A stretch of 64,000 nucleotides of DNA from Brasenia schreberi (lineage: Eukaryota; Streptophyta; Magnoliopsida; Nymphaeales; Cabombaceae): NCBI GenBank assembly GCA_036023115.1, contig JAYKKT010000064.1, positions 7,634,501 to 7,698,500 on the forward strand, read 5' to 3'. Shown one piece after another: positions 1-12,408 of the stretch. Every line of letters begins with the position of its first letter. Within the stretch, counting starts at the first letter, position 1. The notes under the pieces are model-generated. The model saw nothing but the letters and a program-made list of their open reading frames with translations, was not told the DNA's origin and made no database searches. The position numbers and the translations under genes were made by a program.

Positions 1-448
1 ATATTTTCTTCTATTTATGATCAAAATTTATAATCGAAATTGATGTGTCTGACTGCCAACACGTCCGTCAATCTGATGGTTTGTATATTTCACATCCATT
101 TTCAGTTGCTATAATTCCCTACTGTTCTGGAGTCTGTTTGGTCAGGTCAATGCGTTGCTTTCACTTGGACGAAGGTATATCATGTTCGTAGGTTGCCTAA
201 AGTCTGTCCATAGATCTTTTTATGGAGTTCTAAATGTATCAAATTCTTGAGGCTTTGTTGTTGATTGACTGTGCTGCAAGGTGTGGTGGCTTCATCATCA
301 GGTGCTAGAATCAGCGCGACGATATTGCTCGTGTTAGTTGGATAACTACTGACAGCAGTACCTGAAATCGAGTTAGCTTGTACAGGAAATGAGACAGTAT
401 TCAGCATCCGTGTTAGCGTCGGTAGGCTTCTTTTGTCAAGATCACTCA

Positions 449-1040
449 ATGAAGATTGACCTTCAAAAATTCAAGTTTTAACTTCTCGAGGTTCCTCCTT
501 TGTACTGAAAAATCAACAGTTGAGAAAGATCAGTGCTTAATTTTACGTTTCTTTTCGAAAATATATCTTTCGATAACCGATGCTGAGCAAATCAAGCATG
601 GTAAAATCCATTTGCACCATTAGATTCGTTTGAAATGGCTAGCAATATAAATTAATGATGAGACCCTTTTGTCAGTCTGATGCACTGCATTGTTTGCCAT
701 TGTGATCGAACCAACCACGCGGATGGTTTGAGCAAGATTGCACTAATGAAGACCAACTCTCAAACGTTCCAGTTAAACTTGTCGTGGTTCCTTTTTCACT
801 GAAAATTCATTGTCCTGAACAATTCATTGCTTAATTTTAGATTTCTTCTGAGAATTATACCTTTTAGAAATTGAATCCCACTAAATTAAGCACTTTTAGT
901 CCACTTGCACGATTAGGTATTGGTTTTGCATATGATGGTGAGGAACAAAGTGAGATCCTTTTGTTGGTTGGATTCACTACATTGCAAGCTATTCTGATCG
1001 AATCCAACCATGTGAATGGCTTTAGCAACATTACTTAAAA
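449..1040. repeat. Diverged tandem duplication, about 297-bp period
   Basis: Two adjacent units begin at about 449 and 746 with similar sequence. ATGAAGATTGACC at 449 pairs with ATGAAGACCAACT at 746. The block with GAGACCCTTTTGTCAG near 660 pairs with GAGATCCTTTTGTTGG near 953, and GTGATCGAACCAACCA near 702 pairs with CTGATCGAATCCAACCA near 993. The same order of blocks is kept throughout, so this is one old tandem duplication. A start of a third unit may lie near 1030. No coding potential is kept. Confidence 0.7.
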
Positions 1041-4000
1041 CACCAACTTTGGAATATACACGTTTTTATGGTTTGTACATTGGAAGCCATTTTGATTGAT
1101 AGGCCATTGACTGTATGTTGCACTTCTTTGGTCACAGTGAAGATTTTCCAGAAATGTGATGTCTAGAAAGTTTTATTATTAGAAACAAAAATTATGGATA
1201 TATATAAGTAGCTAGTAAATGAATGGATCCAATAGTTTCGACTCGCTGCCAGATTGTTCGCAGTCAGTTAGCAACCCTAACTAAGCTGAACGTGCACCAT
1301 GTGTACAGCTTATTTCAGCTCATGAAGCTCACAACAAAGCTTCTGTTCCCCTGGGCAATGCCAAGATATTGTTTTGACATTAGCTAAATGGGTCACAAAT
1401 CTGAATTCAAGTGAATTGGGACTCAATTCGTTATGAAATAACAAGCATCATTCTAACTTGTTCGAACTTATCCTGCTCAATAAATATGATAACTCATGAT
1501 AGCTCCTATGGTAATGGAACAGGTCTTACAGCCTAAATACGAAAAATTTGGTGAGGCCAAGTTACAAATTGTGTCCCATTATCTTCCAAGTCATGAAGGA
1601 TTCAAGCCTAAATGCAAAATCCAGAAGTTTGAGAGACACGAAGAGTGGCTTACTCGAGAGTTTGATCCAAACACGCTCTATTCACAACTTCCTCCACAGA
1701 ACAAAGTGAGCAACTTGATCGAATATTTTACACTCCAACACATCTAAATTGTTCATAAATTAAGTTTGATTTAATACAATGGCATAACTAGAAAATTTTC
1801 ATCCATGCTTAAATCTCTTTTTACATCTTATCCATTCAATCTCACGTAAAAGAATTCAATACACATGTTACATTAAATGTAAAATATAACAGTGTAATAA
1901 TGTACGTGTAATAGTATCTTTAATTTAAATATTTGTCATATTTTTAATTTAAATCTTTGTCATTGATCATATCAATTTGAGTAGAAAATGTTGAAGATAT
2001 TTGAGTATTTACCACTACTACCTAGAAAATTTAATGAGGAGAAGGAAAAAAGTTCAGGTGATGTGATAAATTTACTTTCTTCAATAAACGGGACAGTCAC
2101 TCCATTTGGTAGAGTTTTGTATGAGAGAACCATATTTGTGAGTAGGGTGACAATTTCGTGTTCTGGATCGTATTGGTACGAAGTTTTTCTTGTTGTGTCC
2201 CAAACAGGTCATTGCAAAAACTACCCATTTTCCTGGTGTTTCTATTTTCCTTGGACACGCTTCGTGAAATACTAGGTCGTCTCTAGATCAGATTTTCATG
2301 TCAGGTGTTATACATATTGCCAGCAATATTTGCGTTTCCGATCATGTTAACATTAGCATTTTCGTGTTCGTGTCAGAACTAAGTCAAGATAGCAAAACCT
2401 GAATATTTTCGTGTTACTTTTTGCTGCAACCATAGCCGTAGATGACATCAATACAATCCATCCAACTAGTTAATGGCAATAGATATTTCTTTTGAAAAGT
2501 TCAGATAAATAATGTACTTATGGTTTTCAAAACTCTCATTTAATCCTAAAATTATGGCTTTCGTGCTACTTTCTTAACAAATAGAGTCAGATGCCATTTT
2601 TACAAGGAAAATTCAATAGCATTGATAAAATATTGCATGTCAGCAAAGGATAATGGAGAATTCACGAAATCGAACTATTGGCTTCATAAACCCCAAAAGG
2701 ACAATGTGCAAGAACCCTTTTATGATGACCTTAAGAAAAGAATTCTTTTGACATGAACCCTAATATGAACTAAAACTTTATTCCCCATGATGATTCAGTG
2801 GAAATCAAGCTATTGTATAAATAAATCACAATAAGGATAACATTGGTTATTGAATAAGTACTTAATGCACTTTGAAATAAACCGATGTAAACAAGAATTG
2901 ATAAAGCAATAATCTAAGACAAATTATTCATTCTAAATGAGTTCTATTAATAAACATAAAAAGTTTGCCTACTTTAGTTATTATTATACATAAAATAATC
3001 AAATAAAGTATTTAGCTAATACAAAATCATTTTAAAGTAAAAGGGTCTTGTTTACTTAAAACTAGAATTTTAGTTAATGATTAAAACAGGTTAGTTGTAG
3101 TCGATATAAGTACATTAAAGTAATGAATTAATATAATGTCATAATTAATTATTATAAATAAATAAAGTATATTTTATTTGATACTACTAAAACAAAATAT
3201 CAAAATGAAAGTTTGATGTCAATCAGTCATTAATTAAAATAATCTAAAAATAAAAGTTAACTATTTTCCATTAATTATCAATTTACACAAATCAATTTTT
3301 AATTTCATATTTTATTCAACAATATTAAGAACAGCATAATGAATAATTATTAATTAAATCATGTAATTATTAATTAAACTCAAACAATTGGTCTATTACT
3401 AATGTATTTGATAACTAGGCAGTTTATTCTGCCATGTAATCATCTTTTGTTAGCTGCTGAGGCACAAAATACGTAGCAATTCATGGCGTAAATCACAGGA
3501 ACATTAAGTTGAAACAAACAGTAGACCAAGGTGGATTTTGGTTCCCTTTTTCTGAAACTTGTTGATATCAACCTACCAACTAGGAAGTTTGCTCAACATA
3601 GGTCCGCTAAAAATTGAATTCTATAATGATTTAAATTTTGGGGCTAAGTCTAAAAGTTTTCTATCGCCACCATTGTTGAAAGGAAACAATAAAAAATGAT
3701 TTAACCAGTTAAGTTAATTTGAATATAACACCCATAAGGATACCATACAATAATTACAACACGATACTTGCAATATCGACACACACTCTTCAAGCAGCCC
3801 AAGAAAGAGCGATTACCTACCAGATGATGAGCAAACCCGAAACAGAAAGCATTTCAACAAAGCAGACCGCTAATGAACAAGCCAGAGCTTATAGGAAAGC
3901 GTTTCAATCAATCCTCACATTATTCTCATCGTATATGATGACAGACGGAATGTTAAAAGATGAAATGTCGAATGGAGGAGGAGGCTACCGACATGTGTAA

Positions 4001-4138
4001 CATATGGGTCCCCTTGCAACAGGCACTGTCGTTGAATATGCCAAAGTGGTCTCCATCCAACCCAATGCAAAAGCAGAAGCATAGACGCCCCAGAGTACAT
4101 AACAATATGCTTCCATGGATATGAGACCTAATTCGAAG

Positions 4139-4188
<50 letters not shown>
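4139..4188. repeat. Compound (TA)n(GA)n microsatellite
   Basis: A run of TA dinucleotides (about 4141-4159) passes directly into GA dinucleotides (about 4160-4187). The same TA-to-GA order recurs at many other sites in the window. Confidence 0.95.
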
Positions 4189-4189
<1 letters not shown>

Positions 4190-4615
4190 ATTGCTTTATT
4201 AATATTATAACAGTTTTGCATTTAAGGACAAAGATATGATCATATGCCTTTAAGTATTTTAGTGGGTGCAAGCACTTGATCTCAAGAACCTTAACGTACT
4301 TGGAAAGCACGCAGATGTTGTAGGAACAGACTTGGTGCCCGTCATAAAGCCCAGAAACGGTCGTTTGATTCACAGACACGAGTGTAAGAAAGGCAAAGAT
4401 AACAATCATCAATTAACAGGAAATTTCTAATTCTTTCTGTTCATCCACTTGAAACAATGAAAATCATACAGCAGGCCGTTCATCTCCTTTCGAATAACAG
4501 AGGAATTAACTTAAATGACTCGTAAGATCCATGATAGAACTCTCTCTCTTTCTCTTGAAACAAGGTTCCCGCCGATCAATGGCCTTTACGGTGCGTATAG
4601 CTTTCTTTTTCTCTC

Positions 4616-4768
4616 TTATAGTCCGAGTAGTATGTAGTACACCAGAGTTATGGGCAAAGCTATCAGCATTCCAAATATCACCCTGAACAGGTTGATAGAG
4701 ACAAAAAGAACAGGTTGTTCGGGTAACAATGAAACATTGTTTTCAAATAACTGAAATGTGTGTACACG

Positions 4769-4838
<70 letters not shown>

Positions 4839-7245
4839 TTACTAACCCCGTACTGAGGATATCGGGGTGTACGTTGTACTCCTTGGCGAAAACGAAGGGG
4901 ACAATGCCCTGGGGGAGTGCCGCCTGTTTTACCAACCAGCAATGCGATTTTAGGCATTTGGAATCTACAGGCAGTACGATTAGGGACTATTTACCAACAA
5001 CCTAAAATATGAAGTTCCTTCGAACATTACTTTGATACATGAAATAACAAAAAGAAGAAGATCGAAATACTAAAGAAGTTCCACCTGTGGGCTGCTACCT
5101 TCATCATTGTAAAGATTGAGAAAGAAGAGAGAGGGGAAAAGATTGAGTCAGACGAGAGGTATAAAGAGGGAGGAAGCGTGACCTGCACAATGGCAACGCG
5201 AAGGAGGACACCTCGCAATCCAATGGCAAAAGAAGCTGCAGCCATGACAGCTGGACCTGCAAGGAATCGCACCCCCATCGCAAAAGCTGCAACCGAGTTC
5301 CCACACGCTATGATCCTAGGCTGCAATGCCATGAACAACCCTGACATGCCATTCATCACCACCAACACAGTCCAAGCATCTCATTACTCACCGTCCATCG
5401 TAACCACCCTCTCTCTCACACACACGCACGCACACACAGAGAACCACTATACTTACCCAGGCTGAACATGGCCATGCCAAGACCAGCATCAGAAAGTATA
5501 GAGATGGACTTTGCAATAATAGCTGGCATTGCTACATTCCACCTTATTTCACAAGAATATTAATCGCAAGAATAAGTAAACAAGCCTTCGAACCATCAAA
5601 AGGACAAAGAGATCGACGTAAGTAAACAAGAAACCAGTTTCTCTATTCAGAGGGAATGAGCATAAGAGTAAGGAGTGATTGATTACTTGAAGCAAACGAG
5701 GGACCAAGTGAGACCAAAGAGACTTGAGTATGTGTTGGGGTTGCGGATGAGCTTCCTCCACACCATAATCAGAATGAGCCTCGTCATGACGCTGGTGGGC
5801 GGCATGGAAGTTGGCTTGCCATCTCGGCCCTTATGATCGAGCCCAGCCGCTGATCTAGCATCCAGCTTCTCCTGACCCTGTGCTGCCTCCGTCTCCTCTC
5901 CTTGCACCACCACCCTGTTGCCGAAGCTGAAACCACCATCTCTTCCGTATTCCTCCCAATTCATCTCCCCTTTTACATCAACATAAACCTCATATTTTCA
6001 CCAAGCAAACAAAGAAAGGAAGAGAAGAAAAATGTAGATCTTACCTTTGGTGGGACGATGATCGTTAGTTGGAGATACGACCATCTTCACCTCCTTAACA
6101 TTCTGATCGTTACCATAGTCCTGACGCCCTCCAAACGCATGAAGTCCGCCGTCGGACACCGGCGACGCGCTCGAGCTCCAAACGAACATATGCAAGTCTT
6201 TATCACGCTCGTCGCTCTTGCTCATTCCGTTAGCTGCCTTCCCTCCTTGACCAACGGGCTGTGGCTGTGTCAAAGGCTGGTGCAGTTTCGGCGAAAACAT
6301 CCCCGTGTTGGGCGCTGGATAATGTCCGGTTCCGGCTGAGAAACGAGACCGCGGTGGTGGAGGAGGGAGATGGCCATGGTGGTGGTGAGAGTCATCTTCG
6401 TAGTTGGAAGACCGAGGGGTGGGTCCGAAATTCGAGTGGCGCGGGCTGACGTTGGCTCGGCCTCCGGCGACCATGGAGTAGAAATCGCTGTGGTTGAAGC
6501 TGGACCCTCTCGGCGTGGGGTTGCGGGAAGACTGCAGAGAGTAAATCTCGGCGTTGGTGAGATTGGACGCCCGCGGCGTGAGACCCTGGCGAGAGAAGAT
6601 CTCCGACCTGGAGGACGTCGACCTTCGCACCGTGACGTGTAGCTTCCCGTCCTCGCCGACCTCGGCGTCCGCCTGCAACGCCTCCCGTCCGTCGAGCGAC
6701 ACCACGTCCGAGTCCACCTTGACCGAAACGATCGAACCCGCCGTGTCCGGAAACTGCTCGATGATCAAGATCCTCGCGCCTCTGTACTCGAACATGAACA
6801 ACATCAAGGTGTACCATATGATACACTGCAAGACTACAATTTGGACCATGAGCGACCCCGAGAACTCGCCGTACATCCCATTGAGCAAGGGGATGCCCAT
6901 GACGAGAGTGTTGGGCAAAGTTCCGAGAGAGAATAGGGTGATCGTCCACTCGAGGCAGCCGCGCCGGCTGACGTTGGCCCAGACAGTGAGCATGGCAAGG
7001 ACCATGAGCTTCTGAAGGGTGTCCGCGGCAATGAAGCGGAAGTTCATGGTGTAGGGATTGTTGGTGGAGATGAAGTGGAAGGAGAGAAGCGGGACCGCGA
7101 AGAGAGCAACGAAACGGTTGATTCCGGAGCACTGGTCGGGGGTGAAGATCTTCCACCACTTCACCGAGCCGTAGGCGAGGATCATGGCGACATAGAGCGG
7201 CACCATCGCCGTCATTACGTGGTAGAAGTCAGCACCGGTGATCAT
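4616..7245 (-). CDS. PIN1: PIN1-type auxin efflux carrier, six exons, complete
   Basis: Plasma-membrane carrier exporting auxin (indole-3-acetate); canonical long PINs sit polarly and set the direction of auxin flow. Exons (minus strand): 7245-6045, 5969-5687, 5542-5457, 5340-5183, 4923-4847, 4682-4616. All junctions are GT-AG and all phases agree, giving 623 aa, the usual length for PIN1. The start chosen is the ATG at 7245 in a GCCACCATG context; its product begins [14 protein letters not shown], the family's usual start. Residues 1 to about 160 form the N-terminal membrane bundle, followed by a long hydrophilic loop and a C-terminal bundle that starts near [20 protein letters not shown]. 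The loop has three TPRxS motifs (central serines near residues 227, 248 and 280), known kinase sites of PIN1 polarity control, plus a His/Pro-rich stretch. The C-terminus ends [14 protein letters not shown]. Intron 5 carries a CA/TA/GA microsatellite. The N-terminus and loop argue for the PIN1 or sister-of-PIN1 clade over PIN3; a tree would settle this. Confidence 0.95.
4765..4838. repeat. Compound (CA)n(TA)n(GA)n microsatellite in PIN intron 5
   Basis: CA, TA and GA runs follow one another without a gap. The array lies inside the last PIN intron and ends about 8 bases from that intron's 5' splice site (GT at 4846-4845 on the minus strand). Confidence 0.95.
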
Positions 7246-7800
7246 GGTGGCTAACAAAGAGCATGTACAGTAAGGAAAGCAATGCGATTTTGAGGCTCCT
7301 CTCTAGAAGAAGAAAGGCGGTCGATTAAAACAGCGTTTTTGAATGAAGTAGCAACTCGGTGATCGTTCAATTGCTCGGTTATAAGGCTTATAGTCGTTTA
7401 CTATAGCTGAGAGAGAGAGAGAGAGAGAGAGGGAGGGAGACGGGGAATATCTATTAGAGTCTTCTCTCCATATGAAGGAAAACGGTGGATTGAAGTAGCA
7501 ACTTGGTGATCGCTCAATCGCTGATTTAGGCTTGCAGTGGTTTACTAGAGAGAGAGAGAGAGGATGTATGAAGGAAGACGCCCTTTCCCGTTCCAAATTG
7601 CTTGATTTACAAGGAAAAATGAGCTTTTGAGTTGATCCCTGCTTTTGATCTCCTTCGATTTTGCTTTTATCAGATGTGGAGTGAGAGGGAGGGGATAGCA
7701 ACGGACAAAGACGATAGGCATTGGAAATAATGAAATCTCAGACTGCGAAAGGCAGACCACCGTAGTGGAGGAGCCTCTCAGTCTTCTCTAATCATTTTTT
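7246..7800 (-). promoter_or_regulatory. PIN upstream/leader region with a duplicated GA-containing block
   Basis: Directly upstream of the PIN start codon, two related blocks follow each other. The block at about 7310-7432 and the block at about 7470-7562 share GAAGTAGCAACTCGGTGATCG versus GAAGTAGCAACTTGGTGATCG-like sequence and TCAATTGCT/TCAATCGCT, and each ends in a GAGAGA run. GAGA/CT-rich tracts are common in plant 5' leaders and core promoters. No clear TATA box was identified, so the exact transcription start is unknown. Confidence 0.45.
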
Positions 7801-9373
7801 TAAATACCCAAAAAGAAATCTCTTCTTTTTGTACAGTGGGGCACCTTTCTTGGGCAGCCATGATTCTTTGTGAGCTCAATTTCTTAAGGCGTGAGAAAGC
7901 AGGTTTACGTAAATGCTGATGGCTTTAGGGTCAAAGACATGTGCCTAGGTTTGGCTCAACGGCTTTTTGAGTGTGATCAAGTTAGGGTTTACGTGTGTAA
8001 GCTGCTCGCTCCATTTCTTTACTTAAACCCTCTTCGGTCCTCAAAAAAGAAATTTTATCTCTTTTCTTGGTAGTCATTCATCAAGGGAATTCGTATGCAT
8101 CAGTTGGTGCTTACTTACTAATCTAACTTTTAAATTAACAAAAAGTAGCAAGGGATAACATTAAAGTTCTTAAACTTTACATATTGTTTCAAAAGGATGG
8201 TTTGCTAATCCATTGTGAGAAAATGAGAGTTTGCGAGGATTTTTTCGTTTAGTTACCGAATATTTCGTATTCAATATTGTGTAGTGAGAAGATCACATTA
8301 GTAATGAGGGTGATAAAGTTGGTACGTGACGCTTAAGATGGTTTGCCTATTTTAGAAGAAAAAAATAGATAAGTTTGAGGAGTATGTGAAAATTAAATAA
8401 TAAACTTTTAAAAAAGTTCACGCCCAGTTAGAGTGTTAAATCGACACTCCAACACTGTTGCTGTTGGTGGGGAGTTCGACTTCTTAGTGCATGTATAAGT
8501 GTGTTAGGCTTAGGCCTTTTTTATAAAAAAAAAAAAACCACAAATGGGGTTCTACTTATCAAGTGACATGACATTAAATAATTTATATAAATAAAATGGC
8601 AATCAACTTGGTTAGAGTAAAAAGAAAGGTCTTCAAAGCAGCTTGGTTAGAAGTGTGCTGAGTTTTTTCACTATTTATTTTATTTTTTATAAATATATAT
8701 TATATATCCAATTCTTTCGTTGGTTGGGAGAATTCTTTGCTTGGTTTTGGTTAAGTTAATGAATATTTGGTACGATTGAAGAGGGTATACTTTGTAGAGA
8801 AAATAAGAAAAGGCTGACCATGCTTTGGGTTTGGAATATGAATTTCTGCATAGTATAGGCCGTGACAAACAAGGAAAAGACAACACAAGCTGCTCCGTTG
8901 GGGCAGACCAAACATTCTTTTTCTCCATTTCGTTTTGAACCCATTTTTCGAGCTGGCTGGCCTGTTTTAGCAGGTGCCGTGCGGCTTGGTCCGAGATGGC
9001 TCGAGAGCCACCCGGACTTTGCCTACCCACCGCAGCTTTTTATTCTATGATTGAAGTATCTGCCTCATGAAATGAGAAACCTGCAAAGTTCAAACCATCT
9101 TGCACAGTGGCTCAACCGTTTTTCTAAACGTAAATGATTACCATGGAGCACACACATGCATGCAGTCAAAGATAAATCATATAGAGAGAGAGAGAGAACA
9201 TGTCACCACTGACATTCAATGTTATCATTTCAAATGTTTCATTTCTGAGATGAACGGCTGAAGTGATGAAACAAAAAGTGTGGTACATTAAATTGAACCT
9301 ACAAAAAATTCAAACATTTTTTAACTCAAATCTGTTGATTATGTCATTCAAATTATAAAGATGTTTAAGGGTA
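7801..9373. other. Intergenic region, no gene recognised
   Basis: No supported coding sequence. Short open frames at 7891-8073 and 8680-9050 have no domain signal. A SINE-like repeat sits at about 8421-8537 and a short GA run near 9184-9197. The right edge abuts the truncated LINE beginning at about 9374. Confidence 0.6.
8421..8537 (+). mobile_element. Degenerate tRNA-derived SINE-like repeat, plus orientation
   Basis: The repeat contains GTTGGTGGGGAGTTCGAC (B-box-like GTTCGA) preceded by an A-box-like region with AGTTAGAGTG, and it ends in a T run and then an A run (about 8518-8536). A related copy lies on the minus strand at about 18536-18665, sharing the GTTG(C/T)TG(G/T)TGGTGGGGAGTTCGA core. 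The pair supports a dispersed family, but this copy is decayed and no clear TSD was found. Confidence 0.45.
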
Positions 9374-12173
9374 CATACCTATGATTCCAAGAAAGATTCG
9401 AGACAAAATGAGTTGGAGAAAAAGCAAAGGAGATAGAGGATACAAGTTTTAAATTATGATACTCGGGTAAAGAAAAGGCTGGAAACGGAGTTGGTATTAT
9501 CATAAATAAAGATTTAAAGGAAAGTGTAGTGGACATACAACGATATGGTGACCGAATCATGACATTGAAATTAGTGTTAGGAGTAGAGGTTTTGAATATA
9601 GTTTATGCTAACGCACCCCAAGTAGGACTAGAAGATAGTATAAAGACTGTTTTTTGGGAATAGTTAGATAAGGTGTTTCAAAAGATTCCACAAAGGGAGA
9701 TGATTTGTTTAGGAGGAGATTTAAATGGATATGTCGGTAAAGAGGTATTAGGATATTAAGGAATTCATGGAAACTTTGGTTTTGAGGATATAAACGAGGA
9801 AGGTTGGGAGATTTTAAATTTTGCTATGGCATTTGATCTCTTTATAGTCAATACAATCTTCAAAAAACGAGATGAACATTTAATAACTTATAAGAGTGTC
9901 TTATCACAAACACAAATTGATTACTTTATTTGTAGAAAAAAAGATAGAGTGTGTTGTAAAGATTGTAAGGTAATTCCAGGAGAAAGCTTAACCACCCAAC
10001 ATCGACTTTTAGTTATGGATTTACAAATAAAAAAATGGACAAAGAAGAAAAGAGTGCATCGAGCTATTCAGACTAAATGGTGGAACCTCAAAAGCGAGAA
10101 AGAAGATATATTTAAACAGAAAGTCCTTCAAGGAGATGTTTGTAATTATGTTAGTACACCCTATGATATGTGGAACAATATGGCTATACATATTAAGAAA
10201 GTGGCGAAAGATGTGTTAGGGGTATCTAAGGGAGGTGTACCAGCACAAAAAGAAGCTTAGTGGTGGAGTGAAGTAGTACAAAATAAAATCAAGGCAAAGA
10301 GGGCATGTTACAAATTACATTATGCTAAGAAAACTAGTGAAACTTTAGAAGCTTATAAGAAAGCAAAAAAGGAAGCGAAAAAGGCCGTTAGTGAAGCAAA
10401 ATCTAAGATTTGGTAGGACTTATATAAAAAAACTCAACTCAAAAGAGGGTAAAAGAGATATTTTTAGGATAGCTAGGGCTAGAGATAAGAAAACTAAAGA
10501 TCTTAATTATATTAGATGCATAAAAGACGAGGATGAAAAAATTCTAGTGGCAAATGATGATACAAGAAATAGATGAAAAAACTATTTTTATAATCTTTTT
10601 AATGAAAATAAAGATGTTAGTATTAGTTTAAGAGATTTAGCCAAGTCAGAAAAGTATATAAATCACAATTTCTACCGACATATTCAAAAGAATGAAGTCA
10701 AAGAGGCTCTTAAACATATGAAGGGTGGTAAATCGGTAGGACCTAATAATATTCCTATAGAAGTTTGGAAAATACTAGGAGAAATAGGAATCACTTGGCT
10801 CATAAGACTATTTAATGAAATATGAAAAAACCAAAAGATGCTCAAGAAATAGAGAGCAAGTACACTTATACCTATATATAAGAACAAGGGAGACATTCAA
10901 AATTGTGTGAATTATCGAGGTATCAAGTTAATGAGTCATACTATGAAATTATGGGAAAGAATTATCGAACATAGGTTAAGATAAATATCAAGAAGAACAG
11001 AGAACCAATTTGGATTCATGCCAGGCAGATCTACTATTGAAGCGATTCACCTTTTGAGACGTCTTATGGAACATTTTAGAGCAAAAAAGAAAGACCTTCG
11101 CATCATATTTATTGATCTAGAAAAAGCTTATGATAGGGTACCGAGGGAGGTTTTTTGGAAAACTTTAGAAAAAAGAGGTATCCCATTGACATATATTAAC
11201 CTTATAAGAGACATGTATGATGGTGCAAAAACATGTGTGAGGACTCATGAAGGAATGACAGACTTCTTTGAAGTTAATATTGGGTTACATCAAGGATCAA
11301 CTTTTAAGTCCATACTTATTTATAATGGTGATTGATGAGTTAACAAAACATATTTAAGATGAAGTACCTTAGTGTATGTTATTTACAAATGACATTGTAT
11401 TAGTGGAGGAGTCTAAGGAAAAAGTTAATAGAAAATTGGAACTATGGAGAGAAACATTAGAAAGCAAAGGCCTCCGACTTAGTAGAACAAAGACAGAATA
11501 TATGGAATGTAAGTTTGATCATTTGGTTATTTCAAAGGACATAGAAATTAAAATTGGCACACATTGCATTCCCCAAAAGGAAAGTTTTAAATACCTAGGG
11601 TCAATTTTTCAGAGTGATAGAAGAATTGATAGAGATGGTACACATAGAATTAATGCTGGTTGGTTAAAATGGAGAGAAGCATCAGGTATTCTTTATGATA
11701 AGAAGATACCATTAAAATTAAAAGGTAAATATTATAGAGCAACAATTAGGCCTGCCATGTTTTATGGTTTTGAGTGTTGGGCAATTAATCATCAACATGT
11801 ACAAAAGATGTCTGTGATAGAAATGAAGATGTTGAGATGGATGAGTGGTCATACAAGAAAAGACCGTATACATAATGAGGTTATTAGAAACAAATTAGGA
11901 GTGGCACCAATAGAGGATAAAATGAGAGAACGATGATTTGGACATATAGAAAAAAGATCAAAAGAAGAACTTATAAGAAGGTTAGAAAAACTAAATTTGG
12001 AAAGTATTAAAAGAGGTAGAAGACGACCACAAAAGTGTTGGAAAGAAACAATAAAGAATGATCTAGCCTATTGGGAGTTAACTGCTAACATGGCACACGA
12101 TAGGGATCTGTGGAAACAATGAATCCATGTAGCTGACCCCGTCTAGTATGGGAAAAGGCTTAGTTGTTGTTAT
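9374..12173 (+). mobile_element. LINE A: 5'-truncated RTE-type LINE with broken EN and RT frames
   Basis: Non-LTR retrotransposon, about 2.8 kb. The endonuclease part (about 9474-10030) has GGDLNG-like and TQIDYFICRKKD motifs and keeps the QHRLLVMDL histidine. The reverse transcriptase part (about 10700-11936) has [23 protein letters not shown] and SRTKTEYMECKFD. Several in-frame stops and shifts break the reading frame, and the catalytic box reads LFTNDIV instead of FADD. The 3' end has the plant RTE signature GGAAAAGGCTTAG followed by a (TTG)-type tail at about 12161-12173. A 12-bp direct repeat, TGTTTAAGGGTA, flanks it at 9362-9373 and 12174-12185. Compared with LINE B, the 5' third is missing. 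Confidence 0.9.
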
Positions 12174-12376
12174 TGTTTAAGGGTATACGCATTTACTACT
12201 TTTTATATATATATAGTGATAAGATCCTATCAACTCATGTGTACATATTGTTCTTAGGTGGTATGAGTGTAAAAAAATATTTTTCGTATTTTTGAAAAGT
12301 TTCTTATTGAAATTATACTCATGTTACCTAAAAGCAAATAAGATTCAGTTTCTTATATATATACACATGTTTGTAT

Positions 12377-12408
<32 letters not shown>

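Larger units (their letters stand above)
1..4615. other. Intergenic AT-rich region, no gene recognised
   Basis: No reading frame here has a recognisable domain. The longest open stretches (about 180-449 on the minus strand, 1496-1747 and 1988-2275 on the plus strand) are short and match no family I know. A diverged direct duplication occupies about 449-1040. From about 2.8 to 3.4 kb the DNA is very AT-rich. A TA/GA microsatellite lies at 4139-4188. A short minus-strand frame at 4188-4409 starts with a hydrophobic, signal-peptide-like stretch, but it has no family match and I do not call it a gene. Confidence 0.6.

Noticed and set aside
1496..1747. Plus-strand open frame of 83 residues
   Set aside because: No motif or family resemblance; it lies in AT-rich DNA where frames of this size occur by chance.
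4188..4409. Small minus-strand frame with a signal-peptide-like start
   Set aside because: The hydrophobic start is suggestive, but the rest matches no secreted family, it adjoins a microsatellite and has no supporting context.
5027..5465. Plus-strand frames opposite PIN exons (also 6261-7015)
   Set aside because: They are antisense shadows of GC-rich PIN coding sequence without their own domains.
7246..7257. Longer PIN start adding four residues upstream of MITGADF
   Set aside because: The extension begins at a TTG, not an ATG; the ATG at 7245 has a good context and matches the family's N-terminus.
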